Source of the DNA: Avena insularis
Taxonomy: Eukaryota > Streptophyta > Magnoliopsida > Poales > Poaceae
DNA length: 64,000 nucleotides
Assembly (NCBI GenBank): GCA_023614405.1
Contig: CM042690.1
Location: 666,508,802-666,572,801 of the forward strand
Reading direction: 5' to 3'
A program made the translations under genes and the position numbers. This document shows positions 1 through 11,810 of the stretch, piece after piece. A model generated the notes under the pieces. The model was given only the letters and a program-made list of their open reading frames with translations. It did no database searches and had not been told where the DNA came from. Numbering within the stretch: position 1 is the first letter of the stretch; each line of letters opens with the position of its first letter.

Positions 1-1416
1 GGATCTATAAAGAAATAGACATGGATGTTTAACATCTATGAAATAGTCGACATGTCGGAAAGAAGTTTACGGCAATGTTCAAGGAGTTGACTACGAAAAG
101 ATTTGATCTTTCATAGCGATATTTAGTCTTGACGGATTAATGTAGCAACCACTACATATAATTTGGTATTTGGTAGTTGAATAAACAAAACAAGGTTCTT
201 CTAAAAGAATGGTTACCTAGGACGTGTACATGACACGGTCCGAAGGGTTTTGTTAATTCAAAGGGTGATAAAAAGGGCATGCAAACATTAATAGTTGAAG
301 TGAGCATAGTGGAGTTAGAATCTTCACCATGATGAAAATGTTAAAGGAGTTTAATTTCATCGGAGATGATGAAGATGCTTGCATTTGCAAGAAATTAAGT
401 GGAAGCGCTGAGACAAATTTCCAATACATTATGCAGAGTACATATTGTTGATTGGAAATGATGTATCTTTTATTGACACAAGTTAAGACTTTCATTAAAA
501 TAGGATTTCGATGAAAGACTTGGGCAAAACCGGAATATTTGGCATCAATGTCTATATGGATAGATTGAGGCGCTAATATGGTTATGCCAGACGTACATAT
601 ATGAGATATTGAAAGGGTTCAATATGGAAACAACAAGAAAGGTTCTTGCTGCATGGAAAGGATTGTATCAAGATTCAAGTGTTTCAACACTTGGTGAGTA
701 AAATCACATGAATATTTTGATCGATTATACCGTGATATGTATATATCCAGATATGTCCTATGCTCTAAATGTTATAAGCACATACCAGAATGATTCATAA
801 GATGATCATTGGACGACAGTAAAGATATTCTTATAATCTTTGGAAGAACTAAGAATATATCATGTATAAGTGACAAATAGTTAAAGGTAGTTCATTGTAA
901 AGTGTTACATTGATACTAGTTTTGTCACAAGATACAAATTAAATTTATCTCAATTTAGACTATGGGTTGGCACAATGTAATGGAGAGGATGTTCTATGAT
1001 GGATTTGGATGAGTTCCAAAGTTGAAACATTGTGACAGATACTACAACAAAAGGCTAAGTATATGACTGCTATAGTAGCAGCAAAGGAGGGCATTTGTGT
1101 TATGTAGTTTGTTAGGTGTGGTTCAAAGTGGGCTAATACTATGAAGATATATTGTATGACAATAATATCAACATATTTTAACCCGAACAAACTAAAGGTC
1201 TCACCAAAGGACCAAATTTATACAATGCCATCTCATTTGAGAATGAGTGATGCGTAGAGACACAAAGACATGCAAATACACACGGACCTGAAACTGTCAG
1301 ATCCAGAGATTATGTTAACCACTAGCAATCGCGTATATGCAACACCAGAAACCCATAGGTGTTCAATATGCAAAGTTTTTCAAACTAGATTATTGACTCT
1401 AGTGCAAGTGGGAGAC
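1..1416 (+). mobile_element. Ty1/copia internal region, 3' part, coding-decayed
   Basis: This is the 3' part of a copia element and it runs off the left edge. It is collinear with 35101-36513 through most of its length, with scattered substitutions and small indels. It has no long ORF, but parts still resemble degraded RT and RNase H coding sequence; the stretch near 1040-1100 aligns by eye with the RNase H region of the coding copy near 42105-42170. A purine tract (AAGTGGGAGAC) sits at 1406-1416 directly before the LTR. I infer a non-autonomous copy dependent on enzymes from a relative. Confidence 0.8.
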
Positions 1417-3090
1417 TGAAGGGAATATGCCCGAGAGGCAATAATAAACTGGTTATTATCTTATTCCATGTTTATGATAAATGTTTATTTTTGCATGCTA
1501 TAATTGTATTGATTGGAAACGTCAATACATGTGTGTTTAATAAACAAAATACAAAGTTCCTAGTAATGCCTCTCATATAAACTAGCTCGTTGATTAACAA
1601 GATGATCAAGGTTTCCTGATCATGGACATTGGATGTTGTTAATAACAAGGTCACAACATTGGTGGAATGATGTGATGAACATTCATCCGAAGTATAGCAT
1701 TACGATCAAAGTCATTATGTTTATATTGATATAACATCATACGGAGTAATCTTAGTCCTTAGACCATGAGATCATGTTAATTGCTAACACCGGAACAGTA
1801 TCTTGATAACATCAAACGTCACACCGTAACAGGGTGACTATAAAGGTGGGTTCAGTGCTACGAAGGTGTTATGTTGAGGCTCATGGATCAAGAGTGGGAT
1901 TTGTCCATCCCGATGACGGATAGATATACTCTGGGCCCTCTCGGTGATATCACATTGAAATAGCTTGCAAGCAAGTGATGTGATCACTAGAATGTTATAT
2001 CACGGGAACAAGAAAAGAGTGCATGTCGGTAACGAGATCAAACTAGGTATTTGGATACCGATGATCGAATCGCGGACATGTAATATATCACGAGACAAAG
2101 GGATTTAGTTACGATGTTAAAGGTTCACACGATCACAAGAGTCATTGTTGAATATGTGGGAGTCAGTACGGAGCTCCAGGTCCCGCTGCTGATTATTGAT
2201 CGGAGAGGGGTCTCGATCATGTCTGCAATATTCACAAACCGTAGGGTGACACACTTAAGGGATACCGACACCATTTGGAGCAAATATGTTTCAGATAAAG
2301 ATTTAAGAAAGCGCTAGAATCATTTCGATGGAAATCGTAATTGTTTCGGGTGAAATTGCAGAAACTGGTTCTGCATGTGATATTTAAATGTTGCAGGGGG
2401 TTTTATGTGAATGTTTGTTAATTAATGTAATTGAAAAAATTCTGAATAAAATAAATAAAATAGTTTTATTTAATGAGAGCTTGCATTAAATTTGGTGGAA
2501 ATTTAATGCATGTGTGAGTGGAATTTTGAGTGGAGGCTTTTTATGGGAGTGGGAGCTCCACCCACATGAATGTGGAAGAGGTGGGGGCACCACCATGGCT
2601 GCCATGCCATGGCCCTTGGGTTCCCCCTATCCCCTATAAAAGGCCCCCCTCTCCTCCTCACAAACCACACCTCCTCGTGAAGGATCTCTCTCCCCCTCTA
2701 GTTATTCCCCATGGTCTCGAATTAGCGAGATACATGTTCCCAATGGCTTTATCTGGAAAGGAGTTCTCGCTTCGCTGCTTTCTTTGGAGCGAGGACGGAG
2801 GTTGTCGGGTACGGACGTGTGTGCACCGCTGCTTTGCGGTCTGGACTTCGGAGCTGGATCGATGGACGTCTTTGGACCCGAAACCTCTTTGGACTTCATC
2901 ACGATCTTGAGATCGGCAAGTGTACGACTACATCATACACGAGTTCCAACTCATTAACAAAGCTTTGTTGTCTTCGAGGGTAAGTTCTCTATGGGTGTAT
3001 ATCCACCTGTTGCTTGTATCTAGTAGACAGATCTTGGCGTATAGTTCCCATCGTAGGAAAAAATTTGTTTTCTATGCTGCGAACCCAACA
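1417..3090 (+). mobile_element. Ty1/copia 3' LTR
   Basis: The LTR starts TGAAGGGAATATGCCC just after the purine tract and ends CCCAACA. It resembles the LTRs at 28634 and 42492 along its length. A CTATAAAAGG promoter-like motif lies at 2634-2643. The next five bases, TGTAG at 3091-3095, are probably one copy of the target-site duplication, because the flank to the right is the interior of a gypsy LTR. The short ORFs inside are not genes. Confidence 0.85.
2634..2643 (+). promoter_or_regulatory. TATA-like box in copia LTR
   Basis: CTATAAAAGG occurs at the same relative place as the motif at 43709-43718 in the related LTR, so it is probably the LTR promoter TATA box. Confidence 0.5.
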
Positions 3091-3989
3091 TGTAGTCGAC
3101 GTTCACATGACACCACTAGAAGAAGTACACCACAACTTAAATATCAAACCATTGAATCTTTCTCAACACAATTCCACTACTAACAACATGACTTCTCCCA
3201 TATCCTCAAGAACAAAACGAACTAATCACAAGACATCATATGGATCATGATCAGAGATGAAATAATGATATGTAACAATCTGAACATAAACAATAATTCA
3301 ATGGTTCACTCAATAGCATCAACTACAAGGAGTAATCAACACCGGGAAAGTTTCCCCTAAGAACTATGCAAGATTCAACCCAATTGTTACAGCGGTATGA
3401 GGTGGTTATGATGGTGCTGGTGGAGATGATGGTGGTGATGATGATGATGATCCCGATGAAGTCCAGCTTGATGGTGGTGTTGATGGCGACGATCTCCCCT
3501 CTCCGGGAAGGAATTCCCCCGGCAGAATTTTATCTCCCGGAGAGATCTTTCTCTCTCGGTGTTTTCCGCCTTGTAGAGGCGGCGGAATCATTCTATGGTC
3601 ACTCCCCAACTCTTAGGGTTTCGGGAGGATAATATACGCCAGAGGGGAGAGCCAGGAGTGGACCAGGGCGGCCACGCGGCCTGGGGTGGCCCGCTCTAGG
3701 GGGTGGTGTGGGCCCCCTATGGCCCATCTCCACTCCCCCTTCTGGCAACCTTCGTCTTCTGGAAAAATAGAATTTTCCATGTATTTTCCTGGATTTTCTG
3801 ATCTTCGTGAATTTTGCCTCCAAACAGCACCTTTTCCACCAGAATCCTAACTGCAGCGGTCCATGCTCCAAAAGTCATCAACAATGCAAAAACAAATGAA
3901 ATAACATAAGTATCATCTCTTAATATGAAATATATCAATGAATAATAGTAAATTATGATATAGAATAGTGATAAAAAATGGACGTATCA
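3091..3989 (-). mobile_element. Truncated Ty3/gypsy LTR, minus strand
   Basis: The reverse complement starts TGATACGTCC at 3989 and follows the LTR at 4423-5919 base for base over about 900 bp, with scattered differences and indels. It stops at 3091 because the copia element was inserted there; the rest should lie beyond the left edge. It includes the GAT/ATC triplet tract (about 3410-3470) also present in the other arm. Confidence 0.85.
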
Positions 3990-4422
3990 GGGGGTGGAAC
4001 AGGTGGATAGCAAGGCCAAGCACAAGATCACAGGAGCAGCACTAGGAGGTGTAGAGCTAGATCAAGCCAGCAAGCACAAGATAACAAGAACAAGCCAGCA
4101 AGCAACACCACAACCTCACTAGCCATCAAGTAGTGTGGTGAGTACACATAAAACCATCACATGATCAAGTCATCATAGAATAAATAGAGCATGTGTTGTT
4201 TTATATGATCTTCTCAGAAAAACACCGAAGTGAGGTGTATATCCATCCTGGAAGAAAGACAAAAAGCCAATGATAAAACTTTACAAGCTACTACCAACAT
4301 CTCAGCTTTTGCATCACTAGTCTTGGAGAGAAATCTCTAGTTTCATAACTAGATACACAGGCATCCTTGAATAAACATTTATGGGCACATCCTATGGATG
4401 GTAGCACCTTAGAAATGACACA
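3990..4422. other. Unassigned spacer between two inverted gypsy LTRs
   Basis: This is 433 bp with no ORF worth calling and no recognised repeat. Its 3' end (ACACA, 4418-4422) is an imperfect match to AGACA after the solo LTR (5920-5924). It may be older flanking sequence or the remains of the internal region of the left gypsy element. Confidence 0.5.
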
Positions 4423-5919
4423 TGATACGTCCATTTTGCATCACTATTCTATGTCATAATTCACTGTTATTCATTGATATATTTCATATTAAGAGGTGAT
4501 ACTTATGTCATTTCATCTGTTTTTGCATGGTTGATGACTTTTGGAGCATGCACCGCTGCAGTCAGGATTCTGATGGAAAAGGTGTTGTTTGGAGGCAAAA
4601 TTCGTAAAGATCAGAAAATCCGGGAAAATATATGGAAAATCCTATTTTTTCAGAAGACGAAGGAAGCCAGAAGGGGGACGGAGATGGGCCGTGAGGCCCA
4701 CACTCGGCGCGGAAAGCCTAGGCAGCGCCACCGGGTAGTGTGGCCGCCTGTCCACCCGCACTCCCTCCGCATATATTATCCTCCCGAAACCCTAAGACTC
4801 AGGGAGCGACCACAGAAAGATTCCGCCGCCTCTGCGGGGCAGAAAACACCGAGAGAGAAAGATCTCTCCTGCAGACAGATTTCTGCCGGGGGAATTCCTT
4901 CCCGGAGAGGGGAGATCGTCGCCATAAACACCACCATCAATCTGGACTTCATCGGGATCATCATCATCATCACCACCATCATCACCATCAGCACCCTCAT
5001 CACCATCTCCATATTGCTGTAACAATTGAGTTAAATCTTGCATTAGTTCTTAGGGGAAACTTTCCCGGTGTTGATTACTCTTTGTAGTTGATGCTATTGA
5101 GTGAACCATTGAATTATTGTTTATGTTCAGATTGTTATACATCATTATTCCATCTCTGATCATGATCCATATGATGTCTTGTGAGTAGTTCGTTTTGTTC
5201 TTGAGGACATGGGAGAAGTCATGTTGTTAGTAGTGGAGTTATGTTGAGAAAGATTCAATAGTTAGATATTTAAGTTGTGGTGTACTTCTTCTAGTGGTGT
5301 CATGTGAACGTCGACTACATGACACTTCACCTATATGGGCCTAGGGGAATGCATTGTGTATTTGGCTACTAATCGTAGGGGTTGTCGGAGTGACAGAAAC
5401 CTGAACCCCCGTTAGGAAACAATTGCACAAGGGACGTAAGGGTCTTAGAGTTTAAAGATGTGGTTAGGTTTCTACCTTAATTACTTTGTTGTACTTACGG
5501 ATATTTGCAAGGGGTATAATCACAAGTATGTATTAGTCCTAGGAAGGTCGGTACATTAGCACAGGTTCACCCACACAACACTTAGCAAGGTAAAGAAGAT
5601 TGATCAACTATATGAAGCGAAAGCACTTGACAGTCTTCCCATGTGTCCTCGAGAACGTTTGGTCATCTTAAGTAATACAACCGGCTTGTCCTTTGCTGCA
5701 TAAAGGATTGGGCTACTTGCTGCATTTATTCCTACTGTCTTTTATTTACTCGTACTTCTTTTACTTGCTTTATCAAAAACCCCTAAAAATCCGTTTGTTA
5801 AGTATTTGCAGAGAATTCCTGATCCATACCACTAGCCAGCACCTTCGGCTCCTCGTTGGGTTTGACACTCTTACTTATCGAAAATACTACGATACACCCC
5901 CTATACTTGTGGGTCATCA
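4423..5919 (+). mobile_element. Solo Ty3/gypsy LTR
   Basis: The LTR runs from TGATACGTCC to GTGGGTCATCA (1497 bp) with no primer site after it and no purine tract before it, so it is a solo LTR. The flanking five bases are ACACA and AGACA, a one-mismatch duplication. The LTR resembles the Athila-type LTRs elsewhere in the window. A 182-codon ORF at 4474-5022 is chance coding capacity, including an ATC-repeat-encoded hydrophobic tail. Confidence 0.8.
4948..5010 (+). repeat. Imperfect ATC/CAT trinucleotide repeat
   Basis: An imperfect run of ATC and ACC triplets lies inside the gypsy LTR and is mirrored as GAT/GGT triplets at about 3410-3470 in the inverted arm. The chance ORFs here with poly-His or poly-Met runs come from this tract. 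Confidence 0.8.
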
Positions 5920-6700
5920 AGACATCTTAAAACCTTATCTTAAACAGTAAGGATCCACCTTATTCTTCTTACAACAGCCTATCAAATCATTTTCCTAAGC
6001 ACTGTAGGACTGATACTTAGAGGTATCCATCACAAATCATCAAAGAGGTAAAGCAGCAGGTGAAAATAGCTACTTTTCTGTAGCTTTGCCTCAGACCAGC
6101 ATCACAGGCTAATCTATTCAATAGAAAGATCTGCAACTCTCATGTACAATAGAACATAAATAAAAACAGCCCAGTATTGAGATAAAGCCTGTGTGCCACT
6201 CAATTAAGGGTCTCACAAGAGAGATCCCATCACAAGAGCCTATCTTAACCCAGTAGTTTCTCCCAGGGATTCCATAATCCAATGTTGCAACAGAACATCT
6301 AATCATTTTCCTAACATAACAATTAGGAATCATATTTGATATATCTGAATCTTATCATAGGCAAGTATCAGAGAGTAATTGAATTAGATATCCAACTACA
6401 ATTCTTTCATACCAAACTATATCAACAAGAACCAGAGAGCTAATCTCAATCATATCATAGCCATAATACATGACAGTAAGTAAAATTCAGTTGACAGACT
6501 ACTGACAGAAACAATTGTCAACACTGAGAATCACAGTATAACAGTGAGTCATATACAGCTATATTCAGTAGGAAACCACCTTAGATAAACATCACATTAA
6601 GGGATGAACCCTAGCACAGAGGGATGAACCCTAGTGCCGTGGATAGATGTAATTAGGGTTCATACATGGCCAGGACTCAGAGAGTAGCAAGGTAAGATAG
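5920..6700. other. No gene seen; unassigned intergenic sequence
   Basis: The sequence is AT-rich with no convincing ORF. Near its end a 20-bp unit containing GGGATGAACCCTAG is repeated in tandem at about 6600-6637. It is probably old repeat sequence. Confidence 0.5.
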
Positions 6701-7230
6701 GGAGTCAGAGAGGGAGAGAAGTGGAACTCACTCGTGGTCCTCGCTGAAGTTAGAAGAGGAAGCAGAAGCACCAGCGAGCGCACATGGTGGCACGGGAAGC
6801 ACCTAAGGGCGCTGCAACCTGTGCCAAGCCATGGCACGGCGGCCACAGCCACACAGGCAGTAGCAGAGGCACCACAGGACCGCCAGGAGCCCAGCATAGC
6901 ACCATGGGGGCGGCGAAACTCCACATCACCGGCAACCCCCAAACCCTATGGTTCGGGGTGGAGTCAGCCTGGGTGGGAGAGAGAACTACAGGCGAATCAA
7001 GCAGGACCAGATGGCGGAGCAGCGTCGGCTACCTCTCCACACACCACGACGGTGGCCGGAGTAGCCCAGGACAGCAGGAATCGAGCGGCGATAGCGTGAT
7101 AGAGCCAGAGGGTGAACAAGAGAGAGAAGGGGAGGAATCGATTGGTATTGGGCCACTCGTGATAGAGGGGTTTGACCAGACGGATGGGCTAGGTCAGGGC
7201 CGGGCCAGCCCAATGGGATAGGTCCAGTTT
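6701..7230. other. GC-rich block, probable retroelement leader or LTR relic
   Basis: There is a sharp change to GC-rich sequence with overlapping ORFs on both strands (for example 6784-7221 plus and 6631-6942 minus), all of low complexity and with no recognised domain. It drops abruptly into AT-rich sequence at about 7230. The composition fits a retroelement regulatory or leader region better than a host exon. Confidence 0.35.
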
Positions 7231-9290
7231 AAAAGGAAAAAGCCTAATTAAAATTGTCAAATGACCAAAATACCCCTATGACTTAAATGGTTCTAATAAA
7301 TAAAATAAAAATCCTAAAAATATAAATAAAATATTATTGGACTCATAAAAATGTCCTCTATATAAGAAAAATAACAAATGGAATTTTAGGTAATTAAATT
7401 TAAAATTATTATTAAGGTATATAATCCTTTGGAATTTTATAAAAATATACCAAACACGTAAAATTGAATAAAATTCATATTTACAATTAAAAAAGGGAAT
7501 GCTATTATAGAAAAATGCTAGTTCGTATTTTTGAAAAGTAAATTACGTGTGATAAAAATAAAGTCTTATTTCCTTAAAGGAATTTTAGTGAAATATTTTA
7601 AAGAGTCAAAAATTAAATAAATCCAATTCTCAACTCTTAAAATAATACTAATCATTATAAAAATACTAAATATAATATTTATGAATATTTTAAAGACTTT
7701 AAGTAATACTTTCTTTTAATTAAAGAAATAACAAACTTTTACTATGAGGGTAAAACATGCAAATAAACAAATAATCAACCATTGCATGACATTACTATGC
7801 ATTGCATATTGCTTCTTTAAATATTGTCCTTACCGGGCAATAATGGTTCTTTGTAGAAACCGGAGCTCAAGGTCAGGTGGAAGCATTCGACTTCACTACC
7901 TTGCAGTCACAAGGCAAGTTCACAACTTGCTCATGTCCTTTGAAGAGTCTTTATGAAAATATTTGAAAATTGTGTGTTATCACCTATGTTCTAAAGGAGA
8001 CAGAAAATAAGTATTTTCTCAAACAAATGAAATGCTATTATCATCCTTAGTGATAATAAATACTAAGAGTTACATGGGAATCTAAGATTCCAATTGCAAA
8101 ACAACTAGGACTTAATAACCCATGACATCAGTGATTCTAGCGCCGTATATTACGCGTTAATAATAAGATTTGGAATGGGACGGAGAAGTCAGTTGTATCT
8201 TCTGCCTCTCGTATGCATCCAGATGGCCAGGTCGTGGCTGTTATCCTCGTAGCGTGCATTTATTGGTAATTCGTATAGGATATGCAGCATATGGGTGGGA
8301 GCCCTCAACGTCCCACGATAGTTCTGGCATCTGACGGTCTGTACTAACCATTGCCGTAATTCAATATGTGGGCATGACGTACACCAAGGGGACATGCGGG
8401 GTCGCGAAGGGGGCAGTGATTGGCTTGGATCATCTACTAGGCCCCACATCATGGAATTGTGGACGGGAAAGTACGCCCAGTTGTGCAAAAAGGAGTTGGT
8501 CTCTTATGGGTAAAGCAACGCACCTCTGCAGAGTGTAAGAATTGTGACATATTCCTCCCTGTTCCGGGAAGGAGCTACGAACACGGCAGGAAAGGAACTC
8601 CATGAAGTTCTGGTCAACCTGTGAAGGCTGATAGGCATAGTTTTGATAATTAAAATCAACCTTTGAAGAAATGTTTACCAAAACAGCATAGTACTAAGGA
8701 CGTATCGCCCGAGGTGGTAGATAGAGCATCAAATTTCCCACCTTGCATATAGTGAACTTGTTGGATAACACTGTTACTCACCCTTTCCTTTTAACCTCTT
8801 GCTAGACTTTGAGGGCCACAAGGATGACCAGGTGTATGCCACGGAGGTCCAGAACGACATCTACTATGAAGAGCCAGATCTATCTGGTGGAATCGAAGGA
8901 GTGGACTACGGGATACAATATGGAGCTGAAGACAACGAGTTAGAGTAGTTGTCAGGCCGTACTCTAGTTACCTAGGTTGAGCCGAGCAACCCGAACTCTA
9001 TAGAATAAGTTGTTGAGCTCACGTCTTATTTTCCGTTGTGTTTATTTCGTTCTTCCGCTGAACTTATGAGATAAGTTATTTGGTTTGTAAGTTTGAACAT
9101 TTTGAAGTATCGAACTTCTGGTATTGTAATAATAATAAAGTGTGTATATTTATAATTGGACCCGTAATGTTTCTGTTGTACCACTCTGAGGGATGTGATA
9201 TTTACAGAACGGTGTTCTGTGGATATCATGTCAACAACTATAGTGTACTACATATGCAGTGGTATGCTGGGTCACCGCATAGATGATTGA
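7231..9290. other. Decayed repeat, possibly gypsy-derived; no gene seen
   Basis: 7231-7740 is strongly AT-rich. 7830-8700 contains stretches (such as GCAACGCACCTCTGCAGAGT near 8515-8534) of a type I recall from the untranslated part of Triticeae LTR retrotransposons. 8795-8948 on the plus strand has a short acidic reading stretch ending GAGTTAGAGTAG, which might be the end of an old retroelement ORF. No LTR borders were located. Confidence 0.35.
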
Positions 9291-9292
9291 CA

Positions 9293-9452
9293 GGAAATTA
9301 TTATATACATGGTTCTTTTGTACCTATTACATGTAAATTACTATCTAATTAACATGTATATACATGACATTACTAGGAAATTAATATGTACATACATGGT
9401 GTTGTACATGTAAATGACTAGCTAGTTAACACATATATACAGGACGTAGTAC
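9293..9452. repeat. Imperfect tandem duplication, about 80-bp unit
   Basis: Two units start with GGAAATTA at 9293 and 9376. Both carry TACATGG, ACATGTAAAT and TTAACAyrTATATACA in the same order. The second unit is somewhat shorter and has diverged. Confidence 0.7.
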
Positions 9453-10282
9453 ATTCTACGATTGCACACATGTGATTGATGAGCAGTTTTTTGGGGAACA
9501 AAAGAACAAAATAGAGAGAAGATAAGGGCAAGTATAGCTGGACATGGGCAGTCCAGCCTAGCCCAAAAAGGCCTGACAAGTCGGGCTCTTTAGGCCCGTG
9601 GGCTGAGTCTGGGCTTTAGATCTATGGTCCGGTGACTGCATGGGTTAGACTCGGGTTGAAGAAAACACAGAAATAAGGGGAGGTCCAGCACGTGGCCCGA
9701 TGGACCAGAGGATTCTGCATTGCTCGGGCCTAGTTTTGAGACCCGACAGTCCGAGCTTGGGCCGAGAAAATGTGCAGGTGGGCTTTTCTGGCACTGCCAA
9801 AAATGCCTAAGTATAAGGGCAAGGTCCGAAACACAATTGGATTTGTTTACGAGTTCTTGGTTTGGATTAAACTAGCAGGGCTAGAAACCAATGTGGTGCA
9901 TCAGAAAGAAGTGGACTGTTGTCAAAATATAGAACAACTGATTGTCAAATAGAATCGTCGCTAGGTGATCCGTTGTTCTATTTGTAACTTTTATTGTTTT
10001 TATGTCTTCTTGTACTGTTGTTGATGATTTTAAAAATTTAGTAAAAAATAGGAAAAAAAATAGACATGTCCCCTTTTTTGGAGATCTATTTTTTTTGGGT
10101 GAGCAAAGGCGCCCTTCTCTTAGGAGGAAGAAAAGGCAGGCTGAATGTGTTCAGAGTCAGGCTCCATGGGCTGGCCAGGGCTCTGTATGCCCAGAGGGAG
10201 CAACAGGCGGTGAGAAGTCATTTTGGGCTAGCGAGCACGTGTCTACGGCAAATGCTATTTATCGTCTAACCCGCGCATTAAC
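9453..10282. other. Unassigned; no convincing gene
   Basis: 9540-9770 is rich in short GGGC/GCCC words (GGCCCGTGGGCT and similar) of a kind common in dispersed grass repeats. 10002-10260 holds short overlapping ORFs with no recognised motif. Confidence 0.4.
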
Positions 10283-10297
10283 AGTGAAGGCTCACGC

Positions 10298-10810
10298 AGC
10301 AAACCAACCTATCATTGGGTGGCTAGGAGGGTGGTTGTACCTCCAGCCTATCAGAGTTTAAATCCCAGGTTTAACAGTGTTGCATATATGGTGGAATATT
10401 CTTTTAGTGGGAGACGACGTTTCCGTCGATAGCGAGACGCCCGTGGTGACTTCGCCAATCTCAAAACCCGATCCGTCAACTCGGTCTCTCGGAGGTGCTC
10501 AAAGGGGTAGGATGTGCGCGTGTGCGTTCATAGAGATGGGTGCATGTACGTGTTGTGCGCGTCTACGGTCAGGGGCGGACCCAGAGTTGTGAGCATCCAC
10601 GGTCAGGAGCGGACCCAGAGAAATGTACGAGTGGGGGCAAATCAAGTGAGTGGGGGCATTTCTTGTTTAAAATTGTCAAAATTTGTACATTTTAGTGTCA
10701 AACATGGAAAAATAGTATAGAAATTCAAAATAATGAGTGAGGGCCCCACAAAGCTCTACTTGGGTCCGCCCCTATCTACGGTTGTACTGTGTTTCTCAAA
10801 AAAAAAATAT
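10298..10810 (+). mobile_element. tRNA-derived SINE, interrupted by a hAT MITE
   Basis: The head carries pol III promoter-like boxes: box A TGGCTAGGAGGGTGG near 10320 and box B-like GAGTTTAAATCC near 10356. The body contains TCGGTCTCTCGGAGGTGCTC and GTGTGCGTTCATAGAGATGG-type sequence, then a tail TTGTACTGTGTTTCTC and an A-run ending near 10807. It is flanked by a 15-bp target-site duplication, AGTGAAGGCTCACGC (10283-10297) and AGTGAAAGCTCACGC (10811-10825), with one mismatch. Without the 205-bp MITE and its extra TSD it is about 300 bp. The 3' tail is of a kind that grass SINEs share with LINEs, so a short LINE end is an alternative. Confidence 0.75.
10570..10774. mobile_element. hAT-type MITE in the SINE
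   Basis: The ends are CAGGGGCGGACCCAG on the left and CTTGGGTCCGCCCCTA on the right, which are inverted. The 8-bp target-site duplication TCTACGGT is perfect (10562-10569 and 10775-10782), which is the hAT length. The 205-bp body has no ORF. A second copy of the left end (CGGTCAGGAGCGGACCCAGAG) lies inside at about 10599-10620. Confidence 0.85.
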
Positions 10811-10825
10811 AGTGAAAGCTCACGC

Positions 10826-11250
10826 GGGGCTGTTGACTGGAGTTAGCGGAAGGGCTTTTTGGTTTTCTATCTACCTTTGTTTTCGGTTTTCCATCTATTT
10901 TCTTTTTCTAGCTTTTTTTTCACGATTTACCAGTTTCTACCGGTTCTAACGGTTTAGAGCGGTTTCTTCTTGGTTTTTTATTTATTTACTGTTTCCTCCA
11001 CTGTTTTGGTTTTTCCCCTTTTTTCGCGTTTTTTGTTCAGGTACTATTTTTTCTTATTTTAAAATCGTTTAAATTTAAATTTTGTTTAAACTCGTTTATT
11101 CCATTTTTTAATTTTGTTCATTTTTCTGGATTCGAATTTTTCTCAGATTTAAAATTTGTTCAAACTTAAATTTCTTCAGATTCAATTTTTTTTAATTGTG
11201 GAAAAAATATAATTTGTAAATTTGTTCAAAATAAAATTTTGTTCAGTTTT
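10826..11250. other. T-rich low-complexity sequence
   Basis: Long T-runs are mixed with repeated TTTGTTCA and AAATTTAAATTT words. No gene is seen. It may be the decayed 3' part of a retroposon. Confidence 0.6.
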
Positions 11251-11810
11251 AGATAATACAAGTGAAGGTCGCCGTCGTCGGTTTGAGCGGGGACATGGCG
11301 AGGGCGGCGAGTGACGGCAAGGATTTGACATGGGAGGATAGAGGAGAAGCCGGGAGGAGGCGGCAAGGCGAGATGAGGGGTCACATCCAGCGAGAACTAA
11401 AAATAAGGCCCACCGGCAAAGACGAAGGATGGCACGGCGCGTCTCGGGAGGCCTGAGAGAGCTCCCTCGATCTCACGGTTAAGCCTTTAGATAATTTAGG
11501 TTTAAATTTCAAGGATGTGTAAAATATCAGGGCGAACTGGAAAGTAGACGAGCAAATGACTAATGGGTCGGCCCACTCGGGAAAACTTCCCGCGATGCGT
11601 ATACGCGCACGCCGTAATAGTAGCACCCCATGTCTACCGGCCTATATTTGTCTTATTCAGCTGGGCTTCTGCATCCGTGCTACATCTACATTAATAACCT
11701 TGGCGATGGGCCGGAACGACGGACTAGGCCGAGATAACGTGAGCAAGCCTGTTCCGAATACGTGAGATCTGTGGCACATAGAAAATTCTTGTGCTAGTTC
11801 TCAATTTTTT
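11251..11810. other. Unassigned GC-richer sequence
   Basis: There are only short overlapping ORFs (11262-11456 plus, 11381-11626 minus) and no recognised domain. Confidence 0.4.

Noticed and set aside
4474..5022. 182-codon plus-strand ORF
   Set aside because: It lies wholly in a gypsy LTR, has no domain, and its tail comes from the ATC triplet tract. The inverted LTR arm does not keep the frame.
5693..5950. 85-codon ORF with a hydrophobic start
   Set aside because: It crosses the end of the solo LTR at 5919, so it is not a conserved unit.
6631..7221. Overlapping GC-rich ORFs on both strands
   Set aside because: Open frames in several phases at once reflect base composition. No recognised domain was seen.
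10318..10364. Stand-alone tRNA gene
   Set aside because: Box A and box B-like sequence are present, but no cloverleaf with acceptor pairing is evident, and the A-tail and flanking duplication indicate a SINE.
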